DNA from: Brucella sp. 21LCYQ03
Lineage (GTDB): Bacteria; Pseudomonadota; Alphaproteobacteria; Rhizobiales; Rhizobiaceae
NCBI RefSeq assembly: GCF_023554105.1
Contig: NZ_JAMJWE010000010.1
Coordinates: 62,001 to 126,000, forward strand
Length of the DNA: 64,000 nt
Direction: 5' to 3'
The notes beneath the pieces were generated by a model. It saw only the letters and a list, made by a program, of their open reading frames with translations. It searched no databases and was not told the origin of the DNA. A program made the translations under genes and the position numbers. Positions 34,587-44,720 of the stretch are shown here, one piece after another. Numbering within the stretch: position 1 is the first letter of the stretch; every line of letters starts with the position of its first letter.

Positions 34587-34997
34587 TCAAAGCTTGCGGA
34601 AACGCACACGCGCACTGCGTTCAATAGCTGCAACAGTCAGCTCATCCAGTGTCCAGCGATCACGCAGCATCTGCAAAAACTCAAGCTCTTCCTGCTCGAC
34701 ATGAAGGTCAGCCGCCGCCACTTCGACAGCCAGTGCGTAGGCCGTGTCGTAGAGTTTTTCCGGCAAAACATCATGTGCAAGATCAAGAATACGCTCCAGA
34801 CCATCGTCATAAGAAAGCATTTCCAGACAGTCACTGGCAAGCTTCGGCAATCTGGCAGCATCAAAACCCTGAAAAACTGGCAGGCGCGACACCACATTGC
34901 TGATCGACGCCAGCTCTGCGTCGGTCATGGTTGTATCTGCGGCGGAAGTCGTCACCATGATGTAAACGAGTGCGTCCTGAGGTGAAATGTTTTTCAT
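34587..34997 (-). CDS. TerB-family tellurite-resistance-like protein
   Basis: A 136-residue, all-helical cytoplasmic protein of the TerB/DjlA-N family. Typical features are the N-terminal DALVYIMVTTSAADTTMTDAELASI and later AVEVAAADLHVEQEELEFLQMLRD, two acidic helix repeats that bind metal in characterised TerB. It stands alone without terACDE partners, so tellurite resistance should not be assumed. The start is placed at MKNISP with CAGGAG upstream. Confidence 0.82.
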   Translation of the reverse strand: MKNISPQDALVYIMVTTSAADTTMTDAELASISNVVSRLPVFQGFDAARLPKLASDCLEMLSYDDGLERILDLAHDVLPEKLYDTAYALAVEVAAADLHVEQEELEFLQMLRDRWTLDELTVAAIERSARVRFRKL

Positions 34998-35207
34998 CGA
35001 ATGCTCCTGCATCGTTCAACCGGAATCATAGTTTCGGCTAATTTTGAAGAAAATTAGGGAGCATGTAAGGCTTACGCAAGGAAATTCGGACGTAATCACT
35101 GTGGCAAAGATTGACGTGCAAGCTCCGCCGCGCCATAGAGCAATGGTACATTACCGTGCAAAAAATTTCATCAAACAAAGCCCTTCACAGGACATCAGGA
35201 TAAAATC

Positions 35208-36863
35208 ATGACTTCGCACCGCCTTCCCGAAATTACGCTGGCCCCGGAACTGACCGCGGCGGCTGCGGAAGCGAAATCGTGGCCCTTTGAAGAAGCAAAG
35301 AAAATCCTCAAGCGCTATGCCAAGTCCGGCATGCCTGAAACGGTAATTTTCGAAACCGGTTACGGTCCATCAGGCTTGCCGCATATCGGTACGTTCGGCG
35401 AAGTTGCGCGCACCTCGATGGTCCGCCATGCCTTCCGCATTCTGACAGAAGACAAGGTCAAGACGCGCCTGATCTGCTTCTCGGACGATCTCGACGGGAT
35501 GCGCAAGATCCCGGACAATGTTCCGGACAAAGCTGCTCTTGAACCGTATCTGCAATTGCCACTTTCAGCCGTACCAAATCCATTTGGCGGCGAATACAAG
35601 AGTTTTGCCGAGCATAACAACGCAATGCTCTGCCGCTTCCTCGACACTTTTGGCTTCGATTACGAGTTCGCAAGTGCGACTGAGTACTACAAGTCCGGCA
35701 AGTTTGATGCCGTGCTGCTGAAAGCTGTCGAGCGCTATGATGACATCATGAAGGTGATGCTGCCTACACTAGGCGAAGAGCGTCAGGCGACCTACAGCCC
35801 GTTCCTGCCTATCTCGCCAAAGTCTGGCCGCGTGCTCTACGTGCCGATGAAGAGCGTGGATGCCAAGGCTGGCACTATTACTTTTGACGATGAGGACGGC
35901 GTTGAAACCACGCTGCCTGTCACCGGCGGCAATGTGAAGCTACAGTGGAAGCCGGATTTCGGTATGCGCTGGGCAGCGCTGGGCGTCGACTTTGAAATGT
36001 TCGGCAAGGATCACCAGACCAATGCGGGCATTTACGACCGCATCTGTGAAATCCTTGGTGGTCGCGCGCCAGAGCATTTCGTTTACGAACTCTTCCTCGA
36101 CCAGATCGGCCAGAAGATTTCGAAGTCAAAGGGTAACGGTATCGCGATTGATGAATGGCTGGCCTATGCGCCGACCGAAAGCCTTGCGCTCTATAACTTC
36201 CAGAAGCCTAAGACCGCGAAGAAGCTCTATTTCGACGTAATCCCGAAGGCCGTAGACGAATATTTCACCTACCTCTCGGCTTATAACCGTCAGGAGTGGA
36301 AAGACCGTCTGAACAATCCGGTCTGGCACATCCATTACGGCAATCCGCCAAAGGTTGAACTGCCGGTTACTTTCGCGCTGATGCTCAATCTGGTAAGCGC
36401 ATCGAATGCAGAAAACCCAAGCGTTCTATGGGGCTTCATCTCGCGCCACGTACCGGGTGTTACGCCGGAAAACAATCCGGAACTCGACGCGCTCGTTGGC
36501 TATGCGATCCGCTACTTCAATGATTTCGTCAAGCCGACCAAGCAGTTCCGCACCCCTGACGATGTGGAACGTGCAGCACTTGAAGGCCTTGATGCGAAGC
36601 TTGCGACGCTTCCAGCTGGTAGCGACGGCAATGACATTCAGAACTCAATTCTGGACGTTGCGCGTGCAATCGAGCGTTATCAGGATCATACGAAGAAGAG
36701 CCCCGAAGGTGGTCCCGGCGTATCGGTTTCCTTCTTCCAGATGCTCTATGAAGTGCTGATCGGTCAGGAACGCGGTCCACGCTTTGGTTCATTCGTTGCC
36801 CTCTATGGTATCGATGAAACCCGCGCACTCATTCAGAAGGCTCTTGCTGGCACCTTGTCATAA
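35208..36863 (+). CDS. lysK: Lysyl-tRNA synthetase, class I
   Basis: Charges tRNA-Lys; this is the class I form found in archaea, spirochaetes and many alphaproteobacteria, unrelated to class II LysS. The 551-residue protein has the HIGH-type motif [12 protein letters not shown] (about 51-62), the KMSKS-type motif [10 protein letters not shown] (about 301-310), and a helical C-terminal anticodon-binding region. Normal length. Monocistronic, ending in a strong terminator. No class II lysS is in the window, so which form the organism relies on cannot be said. Confidence 0.96.
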   Translation: MTSHRLPEITLAPELTAAAAEAKSWPFEEAKKILKRYAKSGMPETVIFETGYGPSGLPHIGTFGEVARTSMVRHAFRILTEDKVKTRLICFSDDLDGMRKIPDNVPDKAALEPYLQLPLSAVPNPFGGEYKSFAEHNNAMLCRFLDTFGFDYEFASATEYYKSGKFDAVLLKAVERYDDIMKVMLPTLGEERQATYSPFLPISPKSGRVLYVPMKSVDAKAGTITFDDEDGVETTLPVTGGNVKLQWKPDFGMRWAALGVDFEMFGKDHQTNAGIYDRICEILGGRAPEHFVYELFLDQIGQKISKSKGNGIAIDEWLAYAPTESLALYNFQKPKTAKKLYFDVIPKAVDEYFTYLSAYNRQEWKDRLNNPVWHIHYGNPPKVELPVTFALMLNLVSASNAENPSVLWGFISRHVPGVTPENNPELDALVGYAIRYFNDFVKPTKQFRTPDDVERAALEGLDAKLATLPAGSDGNDIQNSILDVARAIERYQDHTKKSPEGGPGVSVSFFQMLYEVLIGQERGPRFGSFVALYGIDETRALIQKALAGTLS

Positions 36864-36879
36864 GCGACCAATAATTCGA

Positions 36880-36919
36880 AAAATGCCCTGCGCTGATCAA
36901 TCAGCGCAGGGCATTTTTG
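36880..36919 (+). terminator. Rho-independent terminator after lysK
   Basis: A perfect 17-bp stem (AAAATGCCCTGCGCTGA with its complement) and a TCAA loop, ending in a T-run. Among the strongest terminators in the window. Confidence 0.9.
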
Positions 36920-36975
36920 TTTATAGCACCTTTCAATCAGAACAAATCAGATAGGAAGGCCTCAAATGTTTATAG

Positions 36976-37010
36976 GCATATCCCAAAAACCGTTTCACCC
37001 TTATCTGGAT
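36976..37010 (-). repeat. Dispersed palindromic repeat, degenerate copy (copy B)
   Basis: On the minus strand it reads TGCATCCAGATAAGGG, then GTGAAACGGTTTTTGGGAT. It shares the 13-base core GTGAAACGGTTTT with copy A at 6174-6243, and the outer arms are partly decayed. It lies between lysK and the SNase-like gene. Confidence 0.55.
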
Positions 37011-37015
37011 GCACA

Positions 37016-37957
37016 CTAGTTTTGCGGCGCGGGTGGGAATTCACTATCAAGCTGTTGCGGTCTTGTCGGTTGATCGGGAGTCTGCGGCGTTAGGATTGAT
37101 GGCTGGTCAACCCCATTGCCAAACTCCGGCAATGCGCTTTCAGGCTTATTTCCATAAATCCCAAGTTTGCCAGCTTCTGCTTTTTCACCAGCATCCTGAT
37201 AATCACCACCGGCAACTGCTTTGGCCCATCCATTAGCTACAAGCCACTGAGCGGGATTCTCGTTGCCGACACTGCACTGCGTCGCAATAGCAGCGCCGCT
37301 ATCATCCTGCGGCAGGCGGCACATAATTGCACGAGCGCGTAACCACTGACGAAATGCAGTGCGGGCCTGCATACCACATGGCCAATTTTCACCCGATGGC
37401 GATTGGCACGATTGCTCAATCGGCATGACTTCTATGCCTTGCAAATCAACAATACGTCCCTGACTTTCTAGCCGCCCTGCTGCTATTGCGACAGGTCTCT
37501 GTAAAAGCTGCATCGGCTCTCGATCATCCACAGGCGTTGCTGGCACAGGTGGCTCTGGTGGTTTTGGCGTGGAAGCTAAGCCGAGATCACTCAAAGGCGG
37601 CCGCGCAGGTTCACGCTCAAGCCCGCTCTGATCCGTATCGCTTTGACCACTCTGACTGCCAGAGTTCTGCTCATTAGTGTTTGGCGCAGCTTCTGGAGCC
37701 AGTGTCTCTGGCGCCGCAGGATTATCCGCTCCTGTGTCCTTCTCAGGCTCGTTATAATCGAACTGCTCGACGACAATTCCATTGCCCGAACCCGCTTCCG
37801 GTTTGCTTTGACCGTCGCCACTTTCGACAACCGTCACTAGGCGATCCAACGCGCCATAAAACGGTGCAACAAATGCAGCGACGAGGATGGCTCCAGTTAG
37901 ACCAGCCAAACTACCAAAAACAATACGTGCATTATTCTTGCGATGCGGTTTGCCCAT
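37016..37957 (-). CDS. Membrane-anchored SNase-like protein with disordered linker
   Basis: A 313-residue protein with an N-terminal membrane segment (about 11-35, ARIVFGSLAGLTGAILVAAFVAP), a long low-complexity linker (about 50-165, rich in P, E, S, G, Q), then a thermonuclease-like OB-fold (about 170-285: GRIVDLQGIEVMP, CGMQARTAFRQWLRARAIMCRL, NPAQWLVANGWAKA). The catalytic Arg/Glu set of active nucleases is not obvious, so it may be a non-catalytic binding domain. A Pro-rich tail ends the protein. Its start overlaps the stop of the S24 repressor (TAATG), a coupled pair. Confidence 0.75.
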   Translation of the reverse strand: MGKPHRKNNARIVFGSLAGLTGAILVAAFVAPFYGALDRLVTVVESGDGQSKPEAGSGNGIVVEQFDYNEPEKDTGADNPAAPETLAPEAAPNTNEQNSGSQSGQSDTDQSGLEREPARPPLSDLGLASTPKPPEPPVPATPVDDREPMQLLQRPVAIAAGRLESQGRIVDLQGIEVMPIEQSCQSPSGENWPCGMQARTAFRQWLRARAIMCRLPQDDSGAAIATQCSVGNENPAQWLVANGWAKAVAGGDYQDAGEKAEAGKLGIYGNKPESALPEFGNGVDQPSILTPQTPDQPTRPQQLDSEFPPAPQN

Positions 37958-38610
37958 TACTGACTGGCCCACAGAATGCGCGCGACCCACTCAACATCTT
38001 TCATTTCAAAAGCACGGTTCGGAAATTCAGGATTGAACGAATGCAATTCGATTGTACGTGGTGTCTGGCGATGCAATATTTTGGCCATTACCTCTCCGTC
38101 TTTCGTGCGAACAACCACACGGTCGCCACGGCGAACCGCTGCATTGGGTGCTACGACCAGCGTATCGCCATCACGATAGAGCGGCAACATTGAGTCACCA
38201 GAAACTTCCAGTGCATAGACATTATCTGTGGGCGCTGCGGGAAACTGCACAACATCCCAGCCCTGACCAGCTGGAAAACCGGCATCATCAAAATAGCCAC
38301 CTCCGCCCGCTTCCGCCATGCCAAGCAGCGGAATGGCGCTTGGCTCCTGCAGATATTCGCCATAATTGGGCGTCGAATTTTCACCACGAATGAGCCGCGT
38401 AAATTCATCCAACGTTGCCCCGGTGGCTTCCATCACTTTGGCAAGTGACTCTGTCGAAGGCCAACGTGCGCGGCCGTCTGATGCATATCGCTTGGACTTA
38501 TTAAAAGTAGTCGGATCCAGCCCTGCACGACGCGCAAGACCAGACGCACTTAAAGAACTGCGTTCTGCCAAGGCATCAATCGCAGCCCATACGCTATCGT
38601 GAGAAAACAT
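37957..38610 (-). CDS. S24-family (LexA/CI-like) transcriptional repressor
   Basis: A 217-residue protein with an N-terminal helix-turn-helix (about 5-70: SASGLARRAGLDPTTFNKSKRY) and a C-terminal S24 self-cleavage/LexA-like domain: catalytic Ser in EVSGDSMLPLYRDGD (near 138) and Lys in GEVMAKIL (near 173). A Gly-rich cleavage-type segment EAGGGGYFDD lies between them, like the Ala-Gly bond region of phage repressors. No phage genes are nearby, and relatives are widespread chromosomal regulators in alphaproteobacteria. Co-transcribed with the SNase-like gene. DNA-damage responsiveness is possible but not shown. Confidence 0.85.
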   Translation of the reverse strand: MFSHDSVWAAIDALAERSSLSASGLARRAGLDPTTFNKSKRYASDGRARWPSTESLAKVMEATGATLDEFTRLIRGENSTPNYGEYLQEPSAIPLLGMAEAGGGGYFDDAGFPAGQGWDVVQFPAAPTDNVYALEVSGDSMLPLYRDGDTLVVAPNAAVRRGDRVVVRTKDGEVMAKILHRQTPRTIELHSFNPEFPNRAFEMKDVEWVARILWASQ

Positions 38611-38736
38611 TGCCGCAACCTACAAAAGAGGATTTTAAACCTAATTATCTAACATATATTGTGGCAAACTTAACAGAATTCCTAAAACGACGCAAGATGT
38701 ACGATTTTACAGGCAAATTTTCTTATACATAGAAAA

Positions 38737-38764
38737 AACGCGCAACATCGGAATGTCGCGCGTT
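38737..38764 (-). terminator. Rho-independent terminator of the beta-oxidation operon
   Basis: Read on the minus strand: arms AACGCGCGACAT and ATGTTGCGCGTT (one mismatch) around TCCG, followed by TTTTTT. It lies 27 bp after the last gene of the fatty-acid operon. Confidence 0.75.
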
Positions 38765-38790
38765 CTTCACTTCAGTCAAAGACTTATACG

Positions 38791-41007
38791 TTAAGCGGCT
38801 TTCTTCGCTTCACTTTTATACGGATTGAAGCGCTGATAGAAGCTTTCGCCGTTCTCCGCCATATCGACCAGCAGCTTCGGTGCCTTGAACTGCTGGCCGT
38901 ATTTACGCTGCAACTCCTTGGCAAGCTTGACGAATTTCTTCGCACCCATGCCATCGATATAAGAAAGCGTACCGCCGGTATAAGGTGCGAAACCAAAGGC
39001 CAGAATAGAGCCGACATCGGCTTCACGCGGATCGGTGACAATACCTTCTTCCATCACGCGTGCAGCTTCCAAAGCAATCGTCACGAGGAAGCGCTCTTTC
39101 AGCTCCTTCACGTCAATTTTATCAGGGTTCTGCTGCGGATAGAGATCTTTTAGACCTGCCCAGAGATGCTTCTTGGCAGGCTTGGCTGGGTATTCGTAAA
39201 AGCCCTTGCCGTTCTTGCGGCCCTTGCGATCAAACTCGTTGACGAGCTTGTCCACCAGTTCCACATGACGCGGATCGACAGCCTTTTCACCAAGATCGGC
39301 AAGGGTTGCCTTGAGGATCTTCTGCGAAAGATCGATTGCGGTTTCGTCGTTGAGCGCAAGCGGGCCAACCGGCATACCGGCCATACGGGCGGCATTTTCG
39401 ATCATCGCAGCAGGCACTCCTTCAACGAGCATGTTGTAGGCTTCCGACATATAGCGCAGAACGCAGCGATTGACGTAGAAACCACGCGTGTCGTTAACGA
39501 CAATCGGCGTCTTCTTGATCGCACGTACATAATCAAGGGCTACGGCCAATGCCTTGTCAGACGTCTTCTTGCCAAGGATCACTTCCACCAGCATCATCTT
39601 ATCGACCGGCGAGAAGAAGTGGATGCCGATGAAGTTCTTCGGACGCTTGGAGACTTTCGCAAGGCCAGTGATTGGCAAGGTTGAGGTATTAGATGCAAAG
39701 ACTGCTGAAGTTTTCAGCACTTCCTCAGCCTTTTCGGTCGCCACACGCTTGACTTCGCGGTCCTCAAACACGGCTTCGATCACCAGATCCGCACCTTCGA
39801 GCAGCGCATAGTTAGGCGTTGCGGTGATGAGCGACAGGAGCTTTTCCTTGTCGGCTTCCGTCGCGCGGCCCTTCTGCATTTCCTTGCTGATAAGATCGGC
39901 AGCATGGGACTTACCCTTGTCCGCAGACTCCTGATCGCGATCGATCAGCACCACCGGAATGCCAGCCTTGGCCGTCACATAGGCAATGCCTGCGCCCATG
40001 AAGCCAGCGCCGATAACGCCAATCTTCTTGAACTTGTTTGGCTTTTCATCGACTGGACGACGTGCACCCTTGTTCAATTCCTGCAACGACACGAACAGCG
40101 AACGGATCATCATACCCGCTTCGGTCGTCTGGAGAATTTCTGTAAAGTAGCGCTGCTCGATCTTGAGACCGGTATCAAACGGCACCAGAAGGCCTTCATA
40201 AACCGATTTCAGGATAGCAAGTGCCGCCGGATAATTACCCGACGTTTCACGGCGCAGAATGGCGGTTGCAGCAGGCCATAGATTTGCACCCGCAGCCGAA
40301 TAGATCGCGCCGCCCGGCAGCTTGAAGCCTTTTTCATCCCACGGCTGAACCGGCTTGAGGCCAGCCTTGATGAGCTTCTTTGCGGTTTCAACGAGCTTCT
40401 TGGCAGGTGCGACTTCGGTAACGAGACCCATCGCCTTGGCGCGCTGCGCCGTCAGGCTGGAACCGGTCGTCATCATCTGCAAAGCGTCCTGCTGGTTGGC
40501 AAGGCGCGGAACACGCTGCGTGCCGCCAGCGCCCGGAAACAGGCCGACTTTCACTTCCGGCAAGCCCATCTTCACGCCCGGCGCGTCGGACGCCACTCGG
40601 GCATGGCAAGCGAGCGACATTTCAAATGCCCCACCCATGCAGGTGCCATTGATGGCCGAAACCCACGGCTTGCCCGAGGTTTCGAGCTTGCGGAACAGTC
40701 CGCCCATACGACCGACATTGTCGAACAGCGACTGGACAGCAGCCTGCTTGTCCTTTGCCTTTTGCTTCTGGAATTCCTTGAACATACCTTCAAGCATGGT
40801 CAGGTCAGCACCGCCGGAGAACGTGTCTTTGCCCGACGTGATGACCACGCCCTTGACCTTTTCATCAGCCGTCGTCGCGTCGATGATGACGTTTAATTCC
40901 TGCATCGCCTCGATGGTGAAAACATTCATCGACTTTTCAGGCATGTCCCATGTGACGAGTGCAATGCCATCGGCGTCGGTTTCAACTTTGAAATTTACAT
41001 AAGCCAT
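38791..41007 (-). CDS. fadJ: Multifunctional enoyl-CoA hydratase / 3-hydroxyacyl-CoA dehydrogenase (FadJ-like)
   Basis: Performs hydration and NAD-dependent oxidation in fatty-acid beta-oxidation. The 738-residue protein has an N-terminal crotonase domain (about 1-190: [49 protein letters not shown] with catalytic Glu), then the NAD-binding [15 protein letters not shown] near 334, [13 protein letters not shown] near 470 with the His, and a C-terminal dimerisation domain. Last gene of fadE-like - fadA - fadJ. A 15-bp gap follows the thiolase gene. FadB and FadJ names are used interchangeably for this type. Confidence 0.93.
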   Translation of the reverse strand: MAYVNFKVETDADGIALVTWDMPEKSMNVFTIEAMQELNVIIDATTADEKVKGVVITSGKDTFSGGADLTMLEGMFKEFQKQKAKDKQAAVQSLFDNVGRMGGLFRKLETSGKPWVSAINGTCMGGAFEMSLACHARVASDAPGVKMGLPEVKVGLFPGAGGTQRVPRLANQQDALQMMTTGSSLTAQRAKAMGLVTEVAPAKKLVETAKKLIKAGLKPVQPWDEKGFKLPGGAIYSAAGANLWPAATAILRRETSGNYPAALAILKSVYEGLLVPFDTGLKIEQRYFTEILQTTEAGMMIRSLFVSLQELNKGARRPVDEKPNKFKKIGVIGAGFMGAGIAYVTAKAGIPVVLIDRDQESADKGKSHAADLISKEMQKGRATEADKEKLLSLITATPNYALLEGADLVIEAVFEDREVKRVATEKAEEVLKTSAVFASNTSTLPITGLAKVSKRPKNFIGIHFFSPVDKMMLVEVILGKKTSDKALAVALDYVRAIKKTPIVVNDTRGFYVNRCVLRYMSEAYNMLVEGVPAAMIENAARMAGMPVGPLALNDETAIDLSQKILKATLADLGEKAVDPRHVELVDKLVNEFDRKGRKNGKGFYEYPAKPAKKHLWAGLKDLYPQQNPDKIDVKELKERFLVTIALEAARVMEEGIVTDPREADVGSILAFGFAPYTGGTLSYIDGMGAKKFVKLAKELQRKYGQQFKAPKLLVDMAENGESFYQRFNPYKSEAKKAA

Positions 41008-41022
41008 TCGTAGAACCTCCCC

Positions 41023-42231
41023 TTACACGCGCTCGATGATCGTGGCCGTACCCATACCAGCACCGATACACAAAGTGACCAGTGCCACGTTGAGGTCGCG
41101 ACGTTCCAATTCATCCAGCACCGTGCCGAGGATCATCGCGCCAGTTGCACCCAGCGGATGGCCAAGCGCAATCGCGCCGCCATTAACGTTGATCTTGTCG
41201 TGCGGAATGTCAAAAGCCTGCATGTAACGCAGAACCACGGCAGCGAAGGCTTCGTTCAGCTCGAACAAATCAATATCCGAGATTTTCATCTTGGCTTGCT
41301 TCAGAAGCTTTTCCGTTACATCGACCGGGCCAGTCAGCATAAGCGCCGGTTCAGAGCCGATATTGGCAAAAGCACGGATACGCGCGCGCGGCTTGATGTC
41401 GAATGCTTTGCCAGCCTTCTTCGAGCCAACGAGAACGCCTGCTGCACCATCAACGATACCAGACGAGTTACCGGCATGGTGAACGTGATTAATGGCTTCG
41501 ACTTCTGGATGCGCCTGAATGCCAACGGCGTTGAAGCCGCCCATTTCGCCCGGCATCACGAAAGATGGATTGAGCTGACCGAGCGCCTGCATATCGGTGC
41601 CCGGACGCATATGCTCATCATGATCAAGAATAGTGAGGCCGTTCTGATCCTTGATCGGAATGACCGAATTTTTGAAATAGCCTTTTTCCCAAGACTTGGC
41701 GGCGCGCTTCTGGCTTTCGACCGCATAAGCATCGACGTCATCGCGCGAGAAGCCGTATTTCGTGGCGATCAAATCAGCTGATACACCCTGCGGCATGAAA
41801 CGGCCCGGAAAACCAACCGATGGGTCCATATACCACGCCCCCCCCGACATGCCCATGCCAACGCGCGACATGCTTTCAACGCCACCAGCAATCACCAGAT
41901 CGTCGGCTCCGAACGCAACCTTGGCAGCGGCCAGATTGACCGCATCGAGACCCGACGCACAGAAACGCGAAATCTGAATGCCCGGCGCCTTGAAGTCGTA
42001 CCCAGCTTCAAAAGCCGCAGACTTCGGAATAACTGCGCCCGCTTCGCCGACCGGATCGACACAGCCGAAAATAATGTCATCGACCTTTGCCGTGTCGATG
42101 CCGTTGCGGTCGCGCAAGGATTCCAGAACCTTCGCGCCCAGACGAACGGCAGGCACTTCATGCAGGCTACCGTCTTTCTTGCCACGTCCGCGGGGTGTGC
42201 GGACGTGATCGTAAATATAAGCCTCAGCCAT
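41023..42231 (-). CDS. fadA: Acetyl-CoA C-acyltransferase (3-ketoacyl-CoA thiolase)
   Basis: Cleaves 3-ketoacyl-CoA with CoA, releasing acetyl-CoA. The 402-residue protein has the nucleophile Cys in [12 protein letters not shown] (near 92), [13 protein letters not shown] near 252, [16 protein letters not shown] near 352 (His), and [13 protein letters not shown] at the C-terminus (second Cys). Normal length. Middle gene of the operon, 46 bp after the acyl-CoA dehydrogenase gene and 15 bp before the FadJ-like gene. Together with it forms a trifunctional-type beta-oxidation complex. Confidence 0.94.
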   Translation of the reverse strand: MAEAYIYDHVRTPRGRGKKDGSLHEVPAVRLGAKVLESLRDRNGIDTAKVDDIIFGCVDPVGEAGAVIPKSAAFEAGYDFKAPGIQISRFCASGLDAVNLAAAKVAFGADDLVIAGGVESMSRVGMGMSGGAWYMDPSVGFPGRFMPQGVSADLIATKYGFSRDDVDAYAVESQKRAAKSWEKGYFKNSVIPIKDQNGLTILDHDEHMRPGTDMQALGQLNPSFVMPGEMGGFNAVGIQAHPEVEAINHVHHAGNSSGIVDGAAGVLVGSKKAGKAFDIKPRARIRAFANIGSEPALMLTGPVDVTEKLLKQAKMKISDIDLFELNEAFAAVVLRYMQAFDIPHDKINVNGGAIALGHPLGATGAMILGTVLDELERRDLNVALVTLCIGAGMGTATIIERV

Positions 42232-42277
42232 TTTTGCTCCTTCCCGCTAAGTTCGAAAACTTAGCCTGATATCTAAC

Positions 42278-44071
42278 TCAAAATGCGTCTGCGTTAAGCG
42301 CCATCATGCTATCTGCACCCGACTGGATGCGCGCGAGATGGGCAACACTTTCCGGCATGATCCGCTCAAAATAGTAGCGCGCGGTGACAAGCTTGGCTTC
42401 AAGATAAGCCTTATTGCCCTCACCACTGCCAAGCTTTTCTTCGGCAACCTTCGCCATGCGCGCCCACATGTAACCAAGCGCCACCAGACCAAAGAGATGC
42501 ATGTAATCGTTCGATGCTGCACCCGCATTGTCTGGCTTTGCCATCGCGTTCTGCATCAGCCACATGGTTGCGGCCTGAAGATCGTTGACGCCCTTTTTCA
42601 GATGTTTGGTGAAGAATGACAGCTTTTCATTTTCGCGGTTGGTTTCGCAGAATTCACCCACTTCCTTAAAGAAAGCGGTGATTGCACGGCCACCATTCAG
42701 CGCCAGTTTGCGCCCAACCAGATCAAGCGCTTGAATGCCATTGGCACCTTCATAGATCATGGCAATACGCGCATCGCGCACATATTGGCTCATGCCATGT
42801 TCTTCGATATAGCCGTGACCGCCAAACACCTGCTGCGCCATGACAGCATGTTCAAAACCCTTGTCGGTCAGAACGCCTTTCAGAACTGGCGTAAGCAGGC
42901 CAACAAGATCGTCTGCCGCCTGACGCTCTGCTTCATCGCCGGAACGATGGGCGATATCAGAGTTCAATGCCGTCCAGAGGATAAGCGCGCGACCGGCTTC
43001 GTTATAAGCGCGGATATTCATGAGATTACGACGGATATCCGGGTGCACGATGATCGGATCGGCCTTCTTGTCTGGTGCTGCTGCACCTGAAAGCGCACGG
43101 CCCTGAATACGCTCACGCGCATAGATCGCGGCGTTCTGATAAGCAGTTTCCGCAATCGAAAGCCCCTGCAAAGCTACACCGAGACGCGCTTCATTCATCA
43201 TGGTGAACATGGCGCGCAGGCCTTTATGTGCCTCGCCAATCAGGAAGCCGGTCGCATCGTCATAGTTCATCACGCAAGTTGCATTGCCGTGGATGCCCAT
43301 CTTTTCTTCGATAGAACCACAGGACACGCCATTGCGCTCGCCCGGATTGCCATCGGCATCCAGAATAAACTTGGGGACTATGAACAGCGAAATGCCCTTC
43401 ACACCTTCCGGCGCGCCATCAATACGAGCCAGCACCAGATGGATGATGTTTTCCGACATGTCATGTTCGCCAGCCGAGATGAAAATCTTCTGGCCGGAAA
43501 TCTTGTAAGAACCATCTTCCTGTGGCGTCGCCGTTGAACGCAGCAGCCCCAGATCCGTACCGCAATGCGGCTCGGTCAGGTTCATTGTGCCGGTCCATGT
43601 GCCCTCCACCATCTTTGGCAGATAGGTGTCTTTCTGCTCATCCGTGCCGTGAGTAAGAATCGCCGCAATCGCGCCCTGCGTCAGCCCCGGATACATGGTG
43701 AGCGCCATATTGGCCGAGGACATATATTCGCCAACGGCTGTATGCAGCAGATAAGGAAGCCCCTGCCCGCCATATTGTTCCGGCACCGCAAGACCAAGCC
43801 AGCCGCCTTCGCGATACTGGTCATAGGCTGCTTTGAAACCCTTTGGCGTCTTCACCGAACCATCGGACGCGCGGGCGCAACCTTCCTGATCGCCGGTATG
43901 GTTGACCGGAAACAGCGTGCCTTCGGCAAGCTTCGCGCCTTCGGACAGGATCGCCTCGACGACATCGGGCGACGCATCGGCAAAGCCCGGCAAATTGTTA
44001 TAACGCTGATAATTCAAAACGTCATTGAGAACGAAATTTGTATCCTCAACTGGCGCACGATAGCTCGGCAT
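42278..44071 (-). CDS. Acyl-CoA dehydrogenase (long-form, FadE-like)
   Basis: FAD enzyme for the first beta-oxidation step. The 597-residue length is that of the long ACAD group with an extra C-terminal domain. Features: [15 protein letters not shown] (near 98), [13 protein letters not shown] (near 162), [15 protein letters not shown], and the catalytic Glu region [17 protein letters not shown] (near 436). The start MPSYRAP is set by GGAGGA 7 nt upstream. First gene of the operon; a 28-bp palindrome sits 224 bp upstream of its start. Electron acceptor (ETF) genes are not in the window. Confidence 0.93.
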   Translation of the reverse strand: MPSYRAPVEDTNFVLNDVLNYQRYNNLPGFADASPDVVEAILSEGAKLAEGTLFPVNHTGDQEGCARASDGSVKTPKGFKAAYDQYREGGWLGLAVPEQYGGQGLPYLLHTAVGEYMSSANMALTMYPGLTQGAIAAILTHGTDEQKDTYLPKMVEGTWTGTMNLTEPHCGTDLGLLRSTATPQEDGSYKISGQKIFISAGEHDMSENIIHLVLARIDGAPEGVKGISLFIVPKFILDADGNPGERNGVSCGSIEEKMGIHGNATCVMNYDDATGFLIGEAHKGLRAMFTMMNEARLGVALQGLSIAETAYQNAAIYARERIQGRALSGAAAPDKKADPIIVHPDIRRNLMNIRAYNEAGRALILWTALNSDIAHRSGDEAERQAADDLVGLLTPVLKGVLTDKGFEHAVMAQQVFGGHGYIEEHGMSQYVRDARIAMIYEGANGIQALDLVGRKLALNGGRAITAFFKEVGEFCETNRENEKLSFFTKHLKKGVNDLQAATMWLMQNAMAKPDNAGAASNDYMHLFGLVALGYMWARMAKVAEEKLGSGEGNKAYLEAKLVTARYYFERIMPESVAHLARIQSGADSMMALNADAF

Positions 44072-44143
44072 CGAAATCCTCCAAATCAATTACCCGCTGT
44101 TTCGCCGGGACGAAACATACATTAGCTTGCGTCATCGACATGA

Positions 44144-44174
44144 TTGTCACGCGAAAAACTCAAATACGTGACAA
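44144..44174. promoter_or_regulatory. Inverted repeat near the fatty-acid operon start
   Basis: TTGTCACG (44144-44151) and CGTGACAA (44167-44174), perfect 8-bp arms 15 bp apart, 73 bp upstream of the acyl-CoA dehydrogenase start. Candidate operator or overlapping promoter element. Confidence 0.4.
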
Positions 44175-44294
44175 AATGCCTTTAATGACAAATTGGGCTG
44201 AAAAACCTAGAAATCCAGCCATTTTTGCCGAATTCGAACCTCCTCCAATCAATAATATGTCGATTGAAATCAGATTTCAGGACGAAACTAACGC

Positions 44295-44322
44295 ATTTTG
44301 ACGTTTCCGTAAACGTCAAAAT
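44295..44322. promoter_or_regulatory. 28-bp palindrome upstream of the beta-oxidation operon
   Basis: Arms ATTTTGACGTTT and AAACGTCAAAAT are perfectly complementary (12 bp) around CCGT. Such a long symmetric site suits a dimeric repressor of the TetR or MerR type that controls fatty-acid or branched-chain degradation genes in proteobacteria. No such regulator is adjacent, so it would act from elsewhere. Confidence 0.55.
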
Positions 44323-44720
44323 TTATGTTAAGTCGTGTGTTTTTATTTTAACACCCAACAGAAATCTCTTGTTAGGCGTCCTTTACGTCATCCTATCGAA
44401 ATTTCTTTGTATCAAGACTATTAGGTAGAAATAAATTTATAGAAGATTCCATTTAAAATTTAGAATATCAATAATAACAATGCTTTATCGGAATGAATCT
44501 ATCATTTCCTCCGTTGGCTTATCGTAAATCATATCCATTTCTGCGAGACGCACGGCTCTTTCTGGGAGTAACTTGCCATTCAGCCTGCATTCATTATTTC
44601 AGAGATAACAATTTCGTTAAGTTGTCGCACTTTGTTCTAATTTAGCAAATATCAATAGCTTCAACGAAGAGCACAAAAAATGTGCCATTCGCATTTTTTG
44701 CCTTCCTCAAGGAGCAGGCC

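Larger units (their letters stand above)
44072..44720. other. 649-bp AT-rich divergent control region
   Basis: No gene is supported here. It separates the beta-oxidation operon from the OmpA-family gene and carries two inverted repeats, listed separately, plus a markedly AT-rich stretch (about 44320-44500). Promoters for both sides must lie here; I could not fix their boxes. Confidence 0.6.

Noticed and set aside
34587-34997. Tellurite resistance operon
   Set aside because: Only a TerB-like gene is present, without terA, terC, terD or terE, so a resistance claim is not supported.
37957-38610. CI-like repressor as a sign of a prophage
   Set aside because: No integrase, structural, lysis or replication phage genes anywhere around; neighbours are ordinary chromosomal genes.
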